The notes under the pieces were generated by a model. The model worked only from the letters and a program-made list of their open reading frames with translations, was not told the DNA's origin and did not search any database. A stretch of DNA of 64,000 nucleotides, taken from contig BCJC01000004.1 in the NCBI GenBank assembly GCA_001600175.1, forward strand, positions 868,001 through 932,000, written 5' to 3'. Positions 36,802-46,446 of the stretch are shown piece by piece (the stretch's first letter is position 1; each line of letters begins with the position of its first letter). Made by a program: the position numbers and the translations under genes. This DNA is from Erythrobasidium yunnanense (lineage: Eukaryota > Basidiomycota > Cystobasidiomycetes > Erythrobasidiales > Erythrobasidiaceae).

Positions 36802-37107
36802 AGCCACAGAAAATCAACAAACAAAGCTCCAACAATCCCCGACCGAGCTCTTCAAGCTCTTCGGGCTATTACATGCCAATCAATAACTCGCCCGATGAGC
36901 AGTTTGTCTAGTGATAACCTGTTATTGCTGTGGACAGCAGTACAAGGGGCTCTCAAAATGCTGATTGTGAATGCTACACATAATGGAGATAGGTACACGG
37001 TGTTGAAAGGTAATACGAGTGAAAAGAAGTTGCCGGTTTCTGATTCCAAGCAAAAGAGATGTAGCATAGTTCGTCTGCTCTTTCTGTTTAAACCTCGAAG
37101 TACATAA
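36802..37107. other. Convergent 3' gap
   Basis: 306 bp between converging stop codons. AT-rich 3' flanks; no gene was recognised. Confidence 0.3.
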
Positions 37108-38992
37108 TCAGACTTCTTTCCGGAGAAAGGGAATCCACTCTGGATGAAATAGATGCTTTCTCTCCTTCTTGACATACACGCCATAGCTGATGACGCCTGC
37201 ACATACGCTCAGAAACGAGATGAGTGTAGCCCAGCGGAATTGATGAGGTCTGGAAAGAATGATCGTGACTATATACTTGGCCAAATCGGCCATGCTTTGC
37301 ATGCTGAATTGTAAGCCCATGCTGTGCATGAGATGATCAGCTTGATAATGAATTTGATATTGGAAAAAAGCTTACAATCTGTTCCTTTTCGGATGGTTAT
37401 TAAGCGCGAGCTGCAGTCTGGTATGGGAAGAAAAAATCAGTATGGTGCGAAACAGCACTACGTACAGCTATGCGTACTCTTTAAGTTGAGCCAAGTCAAA
37501 GGCCCACAGTCCTATCCTGCTAGCCGCAAGACCTATGTTCATAGATGGATCAGCCGCTTCTCCAGCCTTGACTGTATATGCGGTTATTCCTACCTCCAAA
37601 CAGGAGTGCGGAACTCCAAGCGGGTCCGTTGGCAGCAGGTTGCATCGGAATATAGAAGGACGCCAGGACTGGCGACAGGCACAAAGCCTCGGAGCTGTCG
37701 TACGGCTCTTCAGCAGCGATCGTACAGTGGAGTCTACGTACGTACACAATAGCCCATGCTCCAGTACGAACTAATCCGATTCTTTTCTCCAGCCATGGCA
37801 TTACAATCGTTCCGAGCAAGCCAGTGACAACGCATATGCCGCGTTGCCCTGCAATGAAGGCGTCCTTGAAGTCCCGTTCCTTGAGGTACGCGATGAGAGT
37901 GCCGTCGAAGGAGAGTACAGTGAGATAGAGGAAGCTAATAGCGAGAGCAGTGCTGAAGACCGGCATGCGCGAAAATTCTTGCCAGTCCCGAAGAGTAGCG
38001 AAGCAGCGTCCAAGCAGAGTCTGCTTCATTGTAGTTGACTGAGGGACGGCGCTGTTGTCGATAGACATGCTAACTTCACCTGCTTCTGGTCCGCTTGCAG
38101 CCTTGACTAGCAGCATGGGAAATTTACGGAAGACGACTTGCACCCACAGCAGCTCGAAAACGAGTGTGACGACAGCAAAGCCGAGCTGAAAGGCTGTTGC
38201 AAAGGTGTAAGATGCAGTCGTAGTAAGGAGGGATATAAAGAGAGGAGCCAGAAGTTTGCAGAGGAGGTCTATCCGGCGCATGTAGGCGTTTAAACGAGTA
38301 AGAGTATCTTCTGAATGCTTCGCGGCGATAGTGGTGACCCAGTCCCGCTCGACTGCGATAGAATGCCCAACGTTGGCCAGAGAGAGGGCACATCCAGCTA
38401 AGACGGTGCTCGAGAAGGCGATCCAGGCAGAGGCCGGAGCATGCTTATAGTTCACAGGCTTGACAGCGATGAATAGACCCAGAAAAGCGGAACATGCGAT
38501 GACAATGCTGCGAGATGCTCAGCAACGCCGATGCAGAGGAGTATATCCGCCTTACGACAGCTTTTGAGCTACCAGAAAGATGCGCACAGCGCTGAGACGT
38601 GGTGTCTTGTCTAAAACACCTCCTACCCAAGCGGAGAAAAGTATCGAGACTGCCGTTATACAAAAGCCATAGATCGAGGCGAGAAGGAGGGTGTCAGGAA
38701 ATAGGACAATAAGGAAGAGATAGAACGAAAATTCGGAAGTTCTTGCATTCCATGTAGATGAAGCTTGCTGGGCCAGAAGACAGAAGACTCCGATTCTGGT
38801 CAATTTCGGCGGACCTTGCTCTTTCGCCAACTCGGCTTCTGTTGGCCTTGCAGGATCCTCTGCGTCCATGCCTGTATTGCGAGCAGGGCTGATACGCTCC
38901 ATCTCGATGGCTTCAGCTGGTCCAACGACCCTGCCGGCTACCAGCTCGACATGATCTGTTTGCGCGATGCTGTCTCGCTGCTTGTAAGCCAT
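37108..38992 (-). CDS. Ferroportin-like iron exporter (SLC40 family)
   Basis: Multi-pass membrane protein of the ferroportin family, which exports Fe(II). The cytoplasmic lead starts MAYKQRDSIAQTDHVELVAG. The first helical pair holds the family signature: TSEFSFYLFLIVLFPDTLL, then ASIYGFCITAVSILFSAWVG. Later helices include ASAWIAFSSTVLAGCALSLA and VERDWVTTIAAKHSEDTL, the conserved loop with the WV motif, followed by YMRRIDLLCKLLAPLFISLL. QLGFAVVTLVFELLWVQVVF and FLYLTVLSFDGTLIAYL are further matches, and the C-terminal region reads FSMQSMADLAKYIVTIILSR. At least five introns are inferred, with the 37350-37760 exons least certain. The 430-bp divergent gap is shared with the first tandem paralogue. 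Confidence 0.88.
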
Positions 38993-39421
38993 AGTATGGA
39001 CATGGACGATGACCTTCAATGCATCTCCAACGACTTCGAGCAGCTCTCGAAAACGGAAGTCTGTCAATGGACTTGACCTAGCTGTCCGAAGCCAAGCTGT
39101 CGCACGATGCCAGACGGGACACTATCATAACATCGCAGTAGACAAGAGCGGAATGTCGTGATCCAATGGTATGGCTGGGCTGGACTGGATTGCCGTACGA
39201 ACGCGATGAATCGCACGTTTCCACCGACTTCCACAGAACACTGAAGACTTGCTTGTCGCATTTAATCAAGCTTGACGCACATAGGCGTACCTTTCCCTTG
39301 CTCTTGCACCTCCAGGCAGCCTTTGTTATCGGATTCAGGCTATGCTTGGGCTTGCTCAAGTCCAGCTGCTGGTAGCCCTCCAGCCTCTCACGTCTACGAC
39401 ACCAACCCGAAACCGAACATT
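38993..39421. promoter_or_regulatory. Divergent promoter, ferroportin / tandem family copy A
   Basis: 429 bp between opposite start codons. No exon was found. No clear GATA cluster typical of fungal iron repression was picked out by eye. Confidence 0.35.
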
Positions 39422-40157
39422 ATGCGATTCATCACTAAGACTGCTTCGGCTCTAGCGCTGGCGACTGTTCCTGCGCAAACGGCTGGGGCGCCTTTGAACA
39501 ATAAGCCTCAGCAGTCAGCGACACCCTACAGCTATCCAACCGTTGTGACCGTAAGAGGTAAGCAGAGTCTTTGTTGCTTAGAGACTAGCTGATCGGTGCA
39601 ATCCACAGCTATCGAGAGTTCTAAGCGGGACGCAATTCAGTTTCGGAACAGCAATAGTCAGTAAGACCCGGTTTACACGGGACGATAGCTGAACCTCATC
39701 AACATCAGGTACGCTCCCTCTGGCCGTAACAAACAATGTCAATATCGGGGCCAAGTCTACCGCAGACGGTAGCGTGAAGCAACCAGCTTTCATCACCGTC
39801 CAACGCACACCTCGTCAAGCTCAGGTCAGCTGTCAAACAGCTGCACGAGCTTCAAGCACCGGTACTAATGAGGTGGCCGTTACACTCGGGACTAAGTGCG
39901 AATGTGGCGTTGACTGCTGGATCGTGAAGCGTGACAACACAACTTCCCCAGGGCCACCGCCAGAAAACAAAGCACAGAAGGGTATCGATACTACTGTTCT
40001 AGTTGCTGCTGGTCTCGCAACCTCCTTGGTAGGAGCCTGCATCCTGTACGCTTGCTCGGCTTGCGGAGTCTTCAAGTGCTGCAAACCTCGTAGACGTCCA
40101 GGAAGAAGCGGTCAGGCCACTCGACCAGTCGTAGAGTTAGAAATGGGCCGTCGATGA
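39422..40157 (+). CDS. Tandem membrane-protein family, copy A
   Basis: Unrecognised family. Exon 1 (39422-39557) encodes a signal peptide, MRFITKTASALALATVPAQT. Intron 1 is phase 1. Exon 2 gives AIESSKRDAIQFRNSNS, with a KR dibasic site. Intron 2 (phase 1, GTCAGT donor) leads to TLPLAVTNNVNIGAKSTADG. The ectodomain ends in GTKCECGVDCWIVKRDN, whose WIVKRD matches WVIKKRD in copy D. A transmembrane helix (TTVLVAAGLATSLVGACILY) is followed by a Cys-rich juxtamembrane (CSACGVFKCC) and a basic stretch; the tail ends PVVELEMGRR, a match to DVELADRGR in copies B and D. It is the most diverged copy and has the shortest tail. Predicted type I topology; function unknown. Confidence 0.75.
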
Positions 40158-40395
40158 AGCAGACTTTCAGAGTGATTGGCGACCATCAGGAACCTCCACA
40201 GGATTTGAAAGATTCCGTAGTCCGGCAATAAGTACCAGCCTTGCGCAGACACAATCACAACCACAACTACCCCTACCTCCTCTCCCCTTCAGGCTGCCCT
40301 TTCTAACCCTACTGCCTCTTCCCCTTCATCATTTAATGCCGCTACTTGCAGATGAAGCAGGCCTTGATGCTTGGCGACTGCCTGTCTGCTTTGCT

Positions 40396-40401
40396 TATAA
40401 A
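40396..40401 (+). promoter_or_regulatory. TATA-box-like motif before copy B
   Basis: TATAAA lies 19 bp before the ATG of copy B, after a CT-rich tract (about 40262-40335). The spacing to the ATG is short, so it may be part of the leader and not a working TATA box. Confidence 0.3.
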
Positions 40402-40419
40402 GACTTCTGAACACTCGCA

Positions 40420-41254
40420 ATGCGATTCCTCCGAAATACAGCTGCTACCCTAGCGTTGACTGGAGCAGGCGTAGCTAGCGCTGCACCAACAGGCGCCGAT
40501 CCGTCTATCACTGCGATCGACGCTGCTCAGCCAGGTGAGCCATCTTGGTCATGTCTCAACAGCGTCCATCATTACTGACTTCGGGCTTATCCGTAGTGCC
40601 AGCTCGAAGACGAGCCTCCTTGAACAGGGCAAGTCAAGGTGGGCCGTTCGTAACAAGCTCGTTGGAAGTCACTGATGTATAGTAGAAGCCACAACGAACG
40701 CCACACCTACTGTGCATGCACGTCGCGCTTTCGCCCAAGCGCGGCCTACCCATATCGAAGTTCGCAATACAACAGTGTCAGGAAATTCACCAGGGGTATC
40801 CGACTTACAAGCTTCGATCGACGCAACATTGCAAGCCCTTTCGGAGGCACAGAAGGCCGCGATCGCAAGAGCACTACAGGCCGGTCACACTGTGCGTGTA
40901 GGTGAATACTGGGTCAAGCGCGTTGAAGATCCATCCAAGTATACCAGTCGATGGTACAACAACGCATTTCTGTTAGCGCTGGTAATTATCGGCGGCGCTT
41001 TTGCCGTGGTCTGCATGGCCGGGTGTGTCAAGGTGTGCATCTGCCCGCCGCTAGCTCGCGGAGATGCGACAAGAAAAGATGGTCGCCGAGCACGAGCCGC
41101 ATCACTTCAAAGAGACGTTGAGCTGGCCGATAGAGGCAGATCTCAAGAGCCAGCGTTGGAGGGACCATCTGCTGCCCATATAAATGCGGCCAATCAGGGC
41201 TCCATGCATTTACCTTATGCTAGCAAGCTGGACAGAGCCTGGTTTGGGAGGTAG
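40420..41254 (+). CDS. Tandem membrane-protein family, copy B
   Basis: Exon 1 (40420-40534) encodes a signal peptide (MRFLRNTAATLALTGAGVAS, then AAPTGADP). After the phase-1 intron, exon 2 reads VPARRRASLNRASQ with the tribasic site, then a second phase-1 intron. The ectodomain holds SIDATLQALSEAQKAAIARA, LQAGHTVRVG, then EYWVKRVED. Compared with C and D it lacks the stretch containing the two Cys residues. The transmembrane helix is FLLALVIIGGAFAVVCMAGCV and the tail holds RDVELADRGRSQEPALE. The end (HLPYASKLDRAWFGR) parallels the HNPYSGRW ending of C and D. A TATAAA at 40396-40401 lies just before the start. Function unknown. Confidence 0.75.
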
Positions 41255-41566
41255 GTACCGCTAGCTTCCTTGTCTTGACCATCAGCCTGGTTTCAATGCT
41301 TCCTTGATCCCGCGACAGTCAGCTTACAGAGTTGCTGAACTTCCCTATCCTGAACTTACGGCGGTTCCAAATCATGCGCTCATCCACCTGTCTACTTGAC
41401 CTTTCTCCTTCCATACTTAACATTCACCAAATCCCTTTCATAGATACAGTCTCCGTCCAATTGCCTGCAATGGGCCCGCAATCAAGGCATTGCCCAGTAC
41501 AATTGTGCGGATACCGTCAGGCTGTTATGCTTGTCTTCACACAGCTTCAAGAGCAACACGCCCAAC
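41255..41566. other. Spacer between family copies B and C
   Basis: 312 bp with a CT-rich stretch near 41395-41420 (CCTTTCTCCTTCC). No gene was recognised. Confidence 0.3.
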
Positions 41567-42529
41567 ATGCGATACAGCACAGGTACAGCCGCTGCTCTTA
41601 CGCTTGCAAGTATAGGTGTGGTGTGTGCTGCACCTCTTCAAGCATCTGGCACATCCATCAAGCCTAGCACCAATCCAGATCTGGGTGAGCATTGATACTT
41701 CACAAGTATAGGTCTGATGCTGATCCAAGAATCTCATTTACAGTTGTTGCCCGTCGACGAGTATCTTTGGGTGCTAAGCCTACTGAACAGGGTGCGCAAA
41801 TCCAGATGGAGCTCTTGAGAAGCTACAGCTGACATTGGGAATCAGTCGCCGTCCTGAACAACAAGGTGCAGCAGGATCTATAAGGATCTATATGTGCGTC
41901 GCGATTCAACCCAATCCAGATCCAGGCCCCCACAGATCGAGGTGAAGCGAAGCACAACTGCAGGCTTGAAAGCTTCAGCTACAATTACGAAAGCTGCCAT
42001 AGCTGCCAAAGTCGACAAGTTCTCCGAACCGGACAAAGCCATTATCGCAAGAAAACTGGAAGCTGGCGAAAGCGTCAACATCGGAAGCATAGGAGTACCG
42101 TGCAGTTGCTGCAACAATGATAATTACGTGATCAAGAAGCGTGATGAACCTCAGCAACGGAAAAAGCCAACCATTTGGGATGACCCGACGCAAGGCGGGA
42201 TCATCGTTGGCATAATTGTTGTCGCTGGGGTCATCACGATCACATACGCAGGCGGTTGTCTCGCCGAGTCGCTGTCTCGTCGTCGAAGGGCTCGGGCCAG
42301 AAAGGATAGCGAAATTCAGCAACAAGCCTCAGCGCTCTCCTCTGATCCGGATATTGAGATGGCAGATCGCGGTAGACGTCAATCACTGAACTTGGAGCAG
42401 CCGAGGGCGGCTCATGTTCATTCATTGGTTTCAGTACCCGCGACAGACATTGTCCACGAGTCACCCATGCACAATCCGTACTCTGGTCGATGGCCGCGAT
42501 TGTGGTATGGCACTAAATCAACGAAGTGA
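41567..42529 (+). CDS. Tandem membrane-protein family, copy C, frameshifted
   Basis: Exon 1 (41567-41684) encodes MRYSTGTAAALTLASIGVVC and AAPLQASGTSIK. The phase-1 intron leads to VVARRRVSLGAKPTEQ with the tribasic site. Exon 3 begins VAVLNNKVQQDL and then meets a stop; the rest of the protein (RRDSTQSRSRPPQIEVKRST onward) is in another frame. The cause is an exact 10-bp tandem duplication (41873-41892); without it the frame would follow copy D. The ectodomain carries KAIIARKLEAGESVNIGSIG, CSCC and YVIKKRDEP. The helix is GGIIVGIIVVAGVITITYAGG, the tail has DIEMADRGRRQS, and the end is MHNPYSGRWPRLWYG. The gene is otherwise intact, so the break looks young, or it is an assembly error or a strain allele. 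Confidence 0.7.
41873..41892 (+). repeat. 10-bp exact tandem duplication in copy C
   Basis: AGGATCTATA occurs twice in a row at 41873-41882 and 41883-41892. Paralogue D has no such repeat at the matching place. No alternative AG acceptor just upstream restores the frame. Confidence 0.85.
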
Positions 42530-42941
42530 ATCGTCAGCAAATCAACGAATTTCATCAGAATGTGCGCTGGCTTGTGTTAACATCTTATACGAAGATATTA
42601 GAGTCTGCTTTGGTCAAGTATAGGCCCATTACGTCTCGTTTGAACAGCCTAATCCGAATGTAACGCCTATTCCGAGAGCCAAGTTGCTCCCTCCTTCAAC
42701 TTCCTACTCTGACTTGCAGCACTTGGGCTCACGTATTGAACAGCTCTATTACTTACTTCACTTTTCCTCCCCTTGATCTGCCCTTCACTCGCTGCCTTTT
42801 AAGAAGTGACATCCTCCTTTTAACGATCCCTTATTGAACACAAAGCTCATAACAAAGGCAACGCATAGTACGACTGTGTGAAGTTACCTGTGAGACCGCT
42901 TAGCTTCACACTTACACACATCGAGTGAGATCACGCCCAAA
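42530..42941. other. Spacer between family copies C and D
   Basis: 412 bp with two CT-rich tracts (about 42684-42720 and 42755-42800), comparable to those before copies B and C. It is probably the core promoter of copy D. No gene was recognised. Confidence 0.35.
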
Positions 42942-43871
42942 ATGCGCGTCTCCAATACAGCAGCTGTTCTAGCCCTTACAGGCGCAGGCGTAGTAAGAGC
43001 TGCACCTCTTCAAGCACCTAGTACATCCATCAGTCTTGGCACCAGTACCAGCTTAGGTGAGCGTCCCGAAATTCAGCAGATCTGCGAATCGAACATTGAT
43101 TAGGAGCTTTTGAGCAGAGACTGCTCGCCGACGAGGGTCTGTAGGCGTTCAGACTCGCGGTCTAGGTCCGTCGATACCCTGAGACCGAGGTATCTTAGCT
43201 GATTTACAGAACCAGCTGTCAACCTGAACAGGAAGGGCGGTCAAGAGGCGTATATAGGTCGCGGTTCAACCCAGTCTGGAACTGGGGCTACCCTTATCGA
43301 AGTGAAACAAACTCCGAGTGCCCATTCGGCAGCTCCAGCTGCGAACATGATGGCCGCCCTAACCGCCAGTTTGCAGACATTGCCTCAAGCCGAGCAAGCC
43401 ATCATCGCCCATAAGTTGAAGGCTGGCGAGACCATCGAACTTGGGAGTATTGGCGTAAAATGCCCCAGCTGCAAGTCGGACGCCAATTGGGTCATCAAGA
43501 AGCGAGATGATGTTCAGCAGGGCAAGGAATCGCGACAGAAACCGCCAGCTTCTTATGTCTCGAGCAAAGCATTCTTCATTGCCGGTGGTGTCGTAATCGG
43601 AGTGGTCTTCGTTGCAGGCTGTGCTCTCACCCTCCCATCAGATGTCAGACGTATCCGGCGGAAAGCGAAGCATCAGGCAGCAGCGAGACGAGATGTTGAG
43701 CTGGCAGATCGAGGAAGAAGTGCGACACCGGTTGTCGAGCAGCCTAGACCGGCTCATATCGACCAGAGGGCTTCAGCACCGACAGCAAATTTCAGCGACG
43801 AGCCAACCATGCACAACCCGTACTCTGGTAGGTGGCAGCAATTTTGGTATAGCCACCAATTACCCAAATAA
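42942..43871 (+). CDS. Tandem membrane-protein family, copy D
   Basis: The best-preserved member. Exon 1 (42942-43056) encodes the signal peptide MRVSNTAAVLALTGAGVVRA and APLQAPSTS. Intron 1 (phase 1) leads to ETARRRGSVGVQTR with the tribasic site, and a second phase-1 intron to EPAVNLNRKGGQEAYIGRGS. The ectodomain has QAEQAIIAHKLKAGETIELG, SIGVKCPSCKSDANWVIKKRD with two Cys three apart, and then the helix FFIAGGVVIGVVFVAGCALTL. A basic stop-transfer segment (DVRRIRRKAKHQ) precedes RRDVELADRGRSATPVVEQP. The end, MHNPYSGRWQQFWYSHQ, matches copy C. Exon 1 shares an 18-bp identical stretch with copy C (GCTGCACCTCTTCAAGCA), so C and D are the youngest pair. Predicted single-pass plasma-membrane protein; function unknown. 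Confidence 0.8.
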
Positions 43872-44130
43872 GACTGTGCGGTTCCTAACGTCAAGTCCAA
43901 TGCAAGGTAGGAGAATTTCATGAAAACAATATTTCCGCAATGCTTTTTTAAGTGATAATCGAAAGGATGCGCATTTCGACAAGCTATCGTTTCTACCGAC
44001 ATCTTGAAATGAAAGAATTCGGGTTCAGCTTGATTCGACTGACCAAGGCGAACAAGATTTATGCTGAAGCTGATCCGCTCTACAGTTGCAGACGCAGAAC
44101 ATAAGCACAAGCCCACGTATGTGAAGCAAC

Positions 44131-45536
44131 TTAACTTACGATGTAGAACCACTTGGCAATGGAGGGATCGATGGGAGCGGGAGCTTTTCTGGAGTCGGCA
44201 GGGACGATCGAGTCGACCTGCTCTTTTCCGATAGCACCTGGGCTGTTCTTGTTGGTGGTAGTCTCGCTGCATCAACAAGCCGCGTCAGCAATTCTAGAAG
44301 AGCTTGAGATCGAAAAGCGAGAACGCACATTGCGATTCCGACGTTCTTGTGGTCGCCTTGACCGGCGATGAGCTTCTTCCAGGCCTCATTGCACTCATGA
44401 ATGACCTCAGTAGCGTATCGCTGATGGGACCGACTTAGTTACGGGTACAGGGACCTGTATGTCTAGAAATACCTTGTTCTTGGCCTCTCCAGAGAAGGCG
44501 AATTGGTTCTCGGGCTAAATAGCACGAGACGTCAAGTCAGCACGCAGAGGAGACTGACCTTGCGGACGATTAGAGCGCACCTTGCCATCAGGAATTTTGT
44601 AGATTCTGAACCACTCGTTGGTGGCACGGATGAGGCCGGGCAGGTGACGCTCTACATCCTCGATGTCGTTGAGCTTGGAAGCTAGAGGGTCGTTGACATC
44701 GATGGCAAGGACCTTCCAGTCGGTCTCGCCCTCGTCGAGAAGAGCCCTGGCCATACGAAAGCATCACTACACAGTCGCGTCAAAAGGAGGCCGACAACGA
44801 CTTACATGATTCCGAGAACCTTGACCTGCTTGATCTGACCGGTGTAGCCGAGGGCTTCGCCGATCTCGCATACATCCAGAGGATCATTGTCTCCCTTTGC
44901 CTTGGTCTCGGGGTGAGTAGCGTTGGGGTCCTCCCAGGTCTGCGATCGCGTTACAACGAACAGCTCAGTACTTTGATTAAGAGGTGCTGCAGTTGATGTC
45001 ACCCACCTGAGGGAAGGCACCGTCTAAGAGATAGCAGGTCAGGAACGAGGTCAGCTTGAGGCACGGACAGACAGGATCGCAGCTGTATGCGGAAGCGGCG
45101 ACGCACAGTTCCAGATGTATCCATGGTGAGGGAAGCAGTTTCTGACGAATCTGAGCTTTCCCTTCTTTGTGTCCTGGAGGATAGGGTTGAGCTGCTCGTT
45201 CTTTGATATTTCCATCTTTGCGTTGGTCCATCGTGGAACTTCTACGACCATGTTGAGGATGGTCTGTGATCAATATACATATTAGCTAATTGACACTGGC
45301 ATTCGTTGCGGGTGATTCCGCCCTCGCCTTCTGCTCGTTGGCCCATAGGGGAATATCGTGGAAAGGCGACAGTACGGTCTTTGTGGCCTTGTCCTCGATG
45401 AACACGCGGTGTTCTGAGTTATAATAGGCGTGAATCAGCCCCCAGAAGCCCGTTTGAATTCGCTGAAAAAGCCAGAGGCAGGCTAAGGCGCACCAAAGGT
45501 GTTGGGAGCACCGATAATTCTGGTTGTGTACTCCAT
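44131..45536 (-). CDS. IPP1: Inorganic pyrophosphatase
   Basis: Cytosolic family I pyrophosphatase; splits PPi to two phosphates with Mg2+ and drives biosynthesis forward. It starts [13 protein letters not shown], as in yeast Ipp1, then [20 protein letters not shown]. Next come [36 protein letters not shown] and [26 protein letters not shown] holds the DxDPxD metal-binding motif. [20 protein letters not shown] and [11 protein letters not shown] follow, then [10 protein letters not shown], a conserved active-site stretch. The C terminus reads [13 protein letters not shown]. Eight or so introns give very small exons near the 3' end. The last codons could alternatively be a splice donor (GTAAGT). 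It is divergent from the pyruvate carrier. Confidence 0.95.
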
Positions 45537-45674
45537 GAAGGGCTGCTGTGCTGTTGTTGTTGTCGATGTGTTTAAATGTCTGGTCGTCTCGCTCAATCTG
45601 CGCAATGCTTTGTTCATGCACTGAGTAGAGCAAAGAGCAAAGAAGGGTTACCCACCTACCTCAACTATCCCAGC
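45537..45674. promoter_or_regulatory. Bidirectional promoter IPP1 / mitochondrial pyruvate carrier
   Basis: 138 bp between two opposite start codons, which must hold both promoters. No clear motif was recognised. Confidence 0.5.
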
Positions 45675-46390
45675 ATGGCCGCAGCTTCAGCAGCGGGAAG
45701 CAAAGGATTTCAAGCATTCTGGAATGGACCAGTAGGGCCAAAGTGGGCTGCAATATCATAGCATATTACATTCAAAGGTCATGGCGCTGAGAGCTATCCC
45801 CGTCCGAAAAGAACCATCTTCTTCTGGGCTCCCTTGTTCAAATGGTCCGCATAGCATATCAGATATACGCTACTATGCTCCCTAATCACGCTGCGACATC
45901 CAGGTGCCTCGTCGCTGCCGGCCTCAAGGACATCAATAGGCCTGCAGACAAGATTTCCATTCCCCAGCAGCTCGGTGCGCCCATCCATAGACGTATACTA
46001 TGCTGTGGTACTGATGAGCTATGCCCACGCCAGCCCTCACTGCGACCGGCGTCATCTGGACGAGGTACAGGCGCCTATCGCCGCAAGCTCGTTGTCGCAC
46101 TAACATCCCTGCTCTCGCTTGATACAGATACTCTTTCGTCATTACACCCGTCAATCTCAGCTTAGCGGCTGTCAATACATTCGTAGCAGGGACCGGTGGA
46201 TACCAGCTCTTTCGAGCAATGAAGTGGGTCCGCCCGTGCGTTGTTCTGATACCAGGCCACTGATACCATTCCGTACAACAGATGGAGGTCAGAGAATCCT
46301 GAGCTTGTCAAGCAAGGAGGAGCGAAAGCACAGAAAGATCTCACTCAGAAGGGTAGCAGTCCTCAGCCAATCGAGAAATTGGGTTCATAG
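45675..46390 (+). CDS. Mitochondrial pyruvate carrier subunit (MPC2-like)
   Basis: Inner-membrane subunit that carries pyruvate into the mitochondrial matrix as part of an MPC heterodimer. Spliced exons give MAAASAAGSKGFQAFWNGPV, GPK|TIFFWAPLFKW, then LVAAGLKDINRPADKISIPQ. ALTATGVIWTRYSFVITPVN and LSLAAVNTFVAGTGGYQLFR follow, all strongly conserved in MPC2/Mpc2/Mpc3. The C-terminal extension (NPELVKQGGAKAQKDLTQKG) is hydrophilic and ends EKLGS. Four or five introns are inferred, several dividing very short exons. The stop lies 56 bp from the end of the converging lactonase gene. Confidence 0.93.
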
Positions 46391-46446
46391 AGCAACCCAG
46401 CGTCATTCCATCTGGTAATATACAGTCTGCGATTGTTCTCTGCAAT

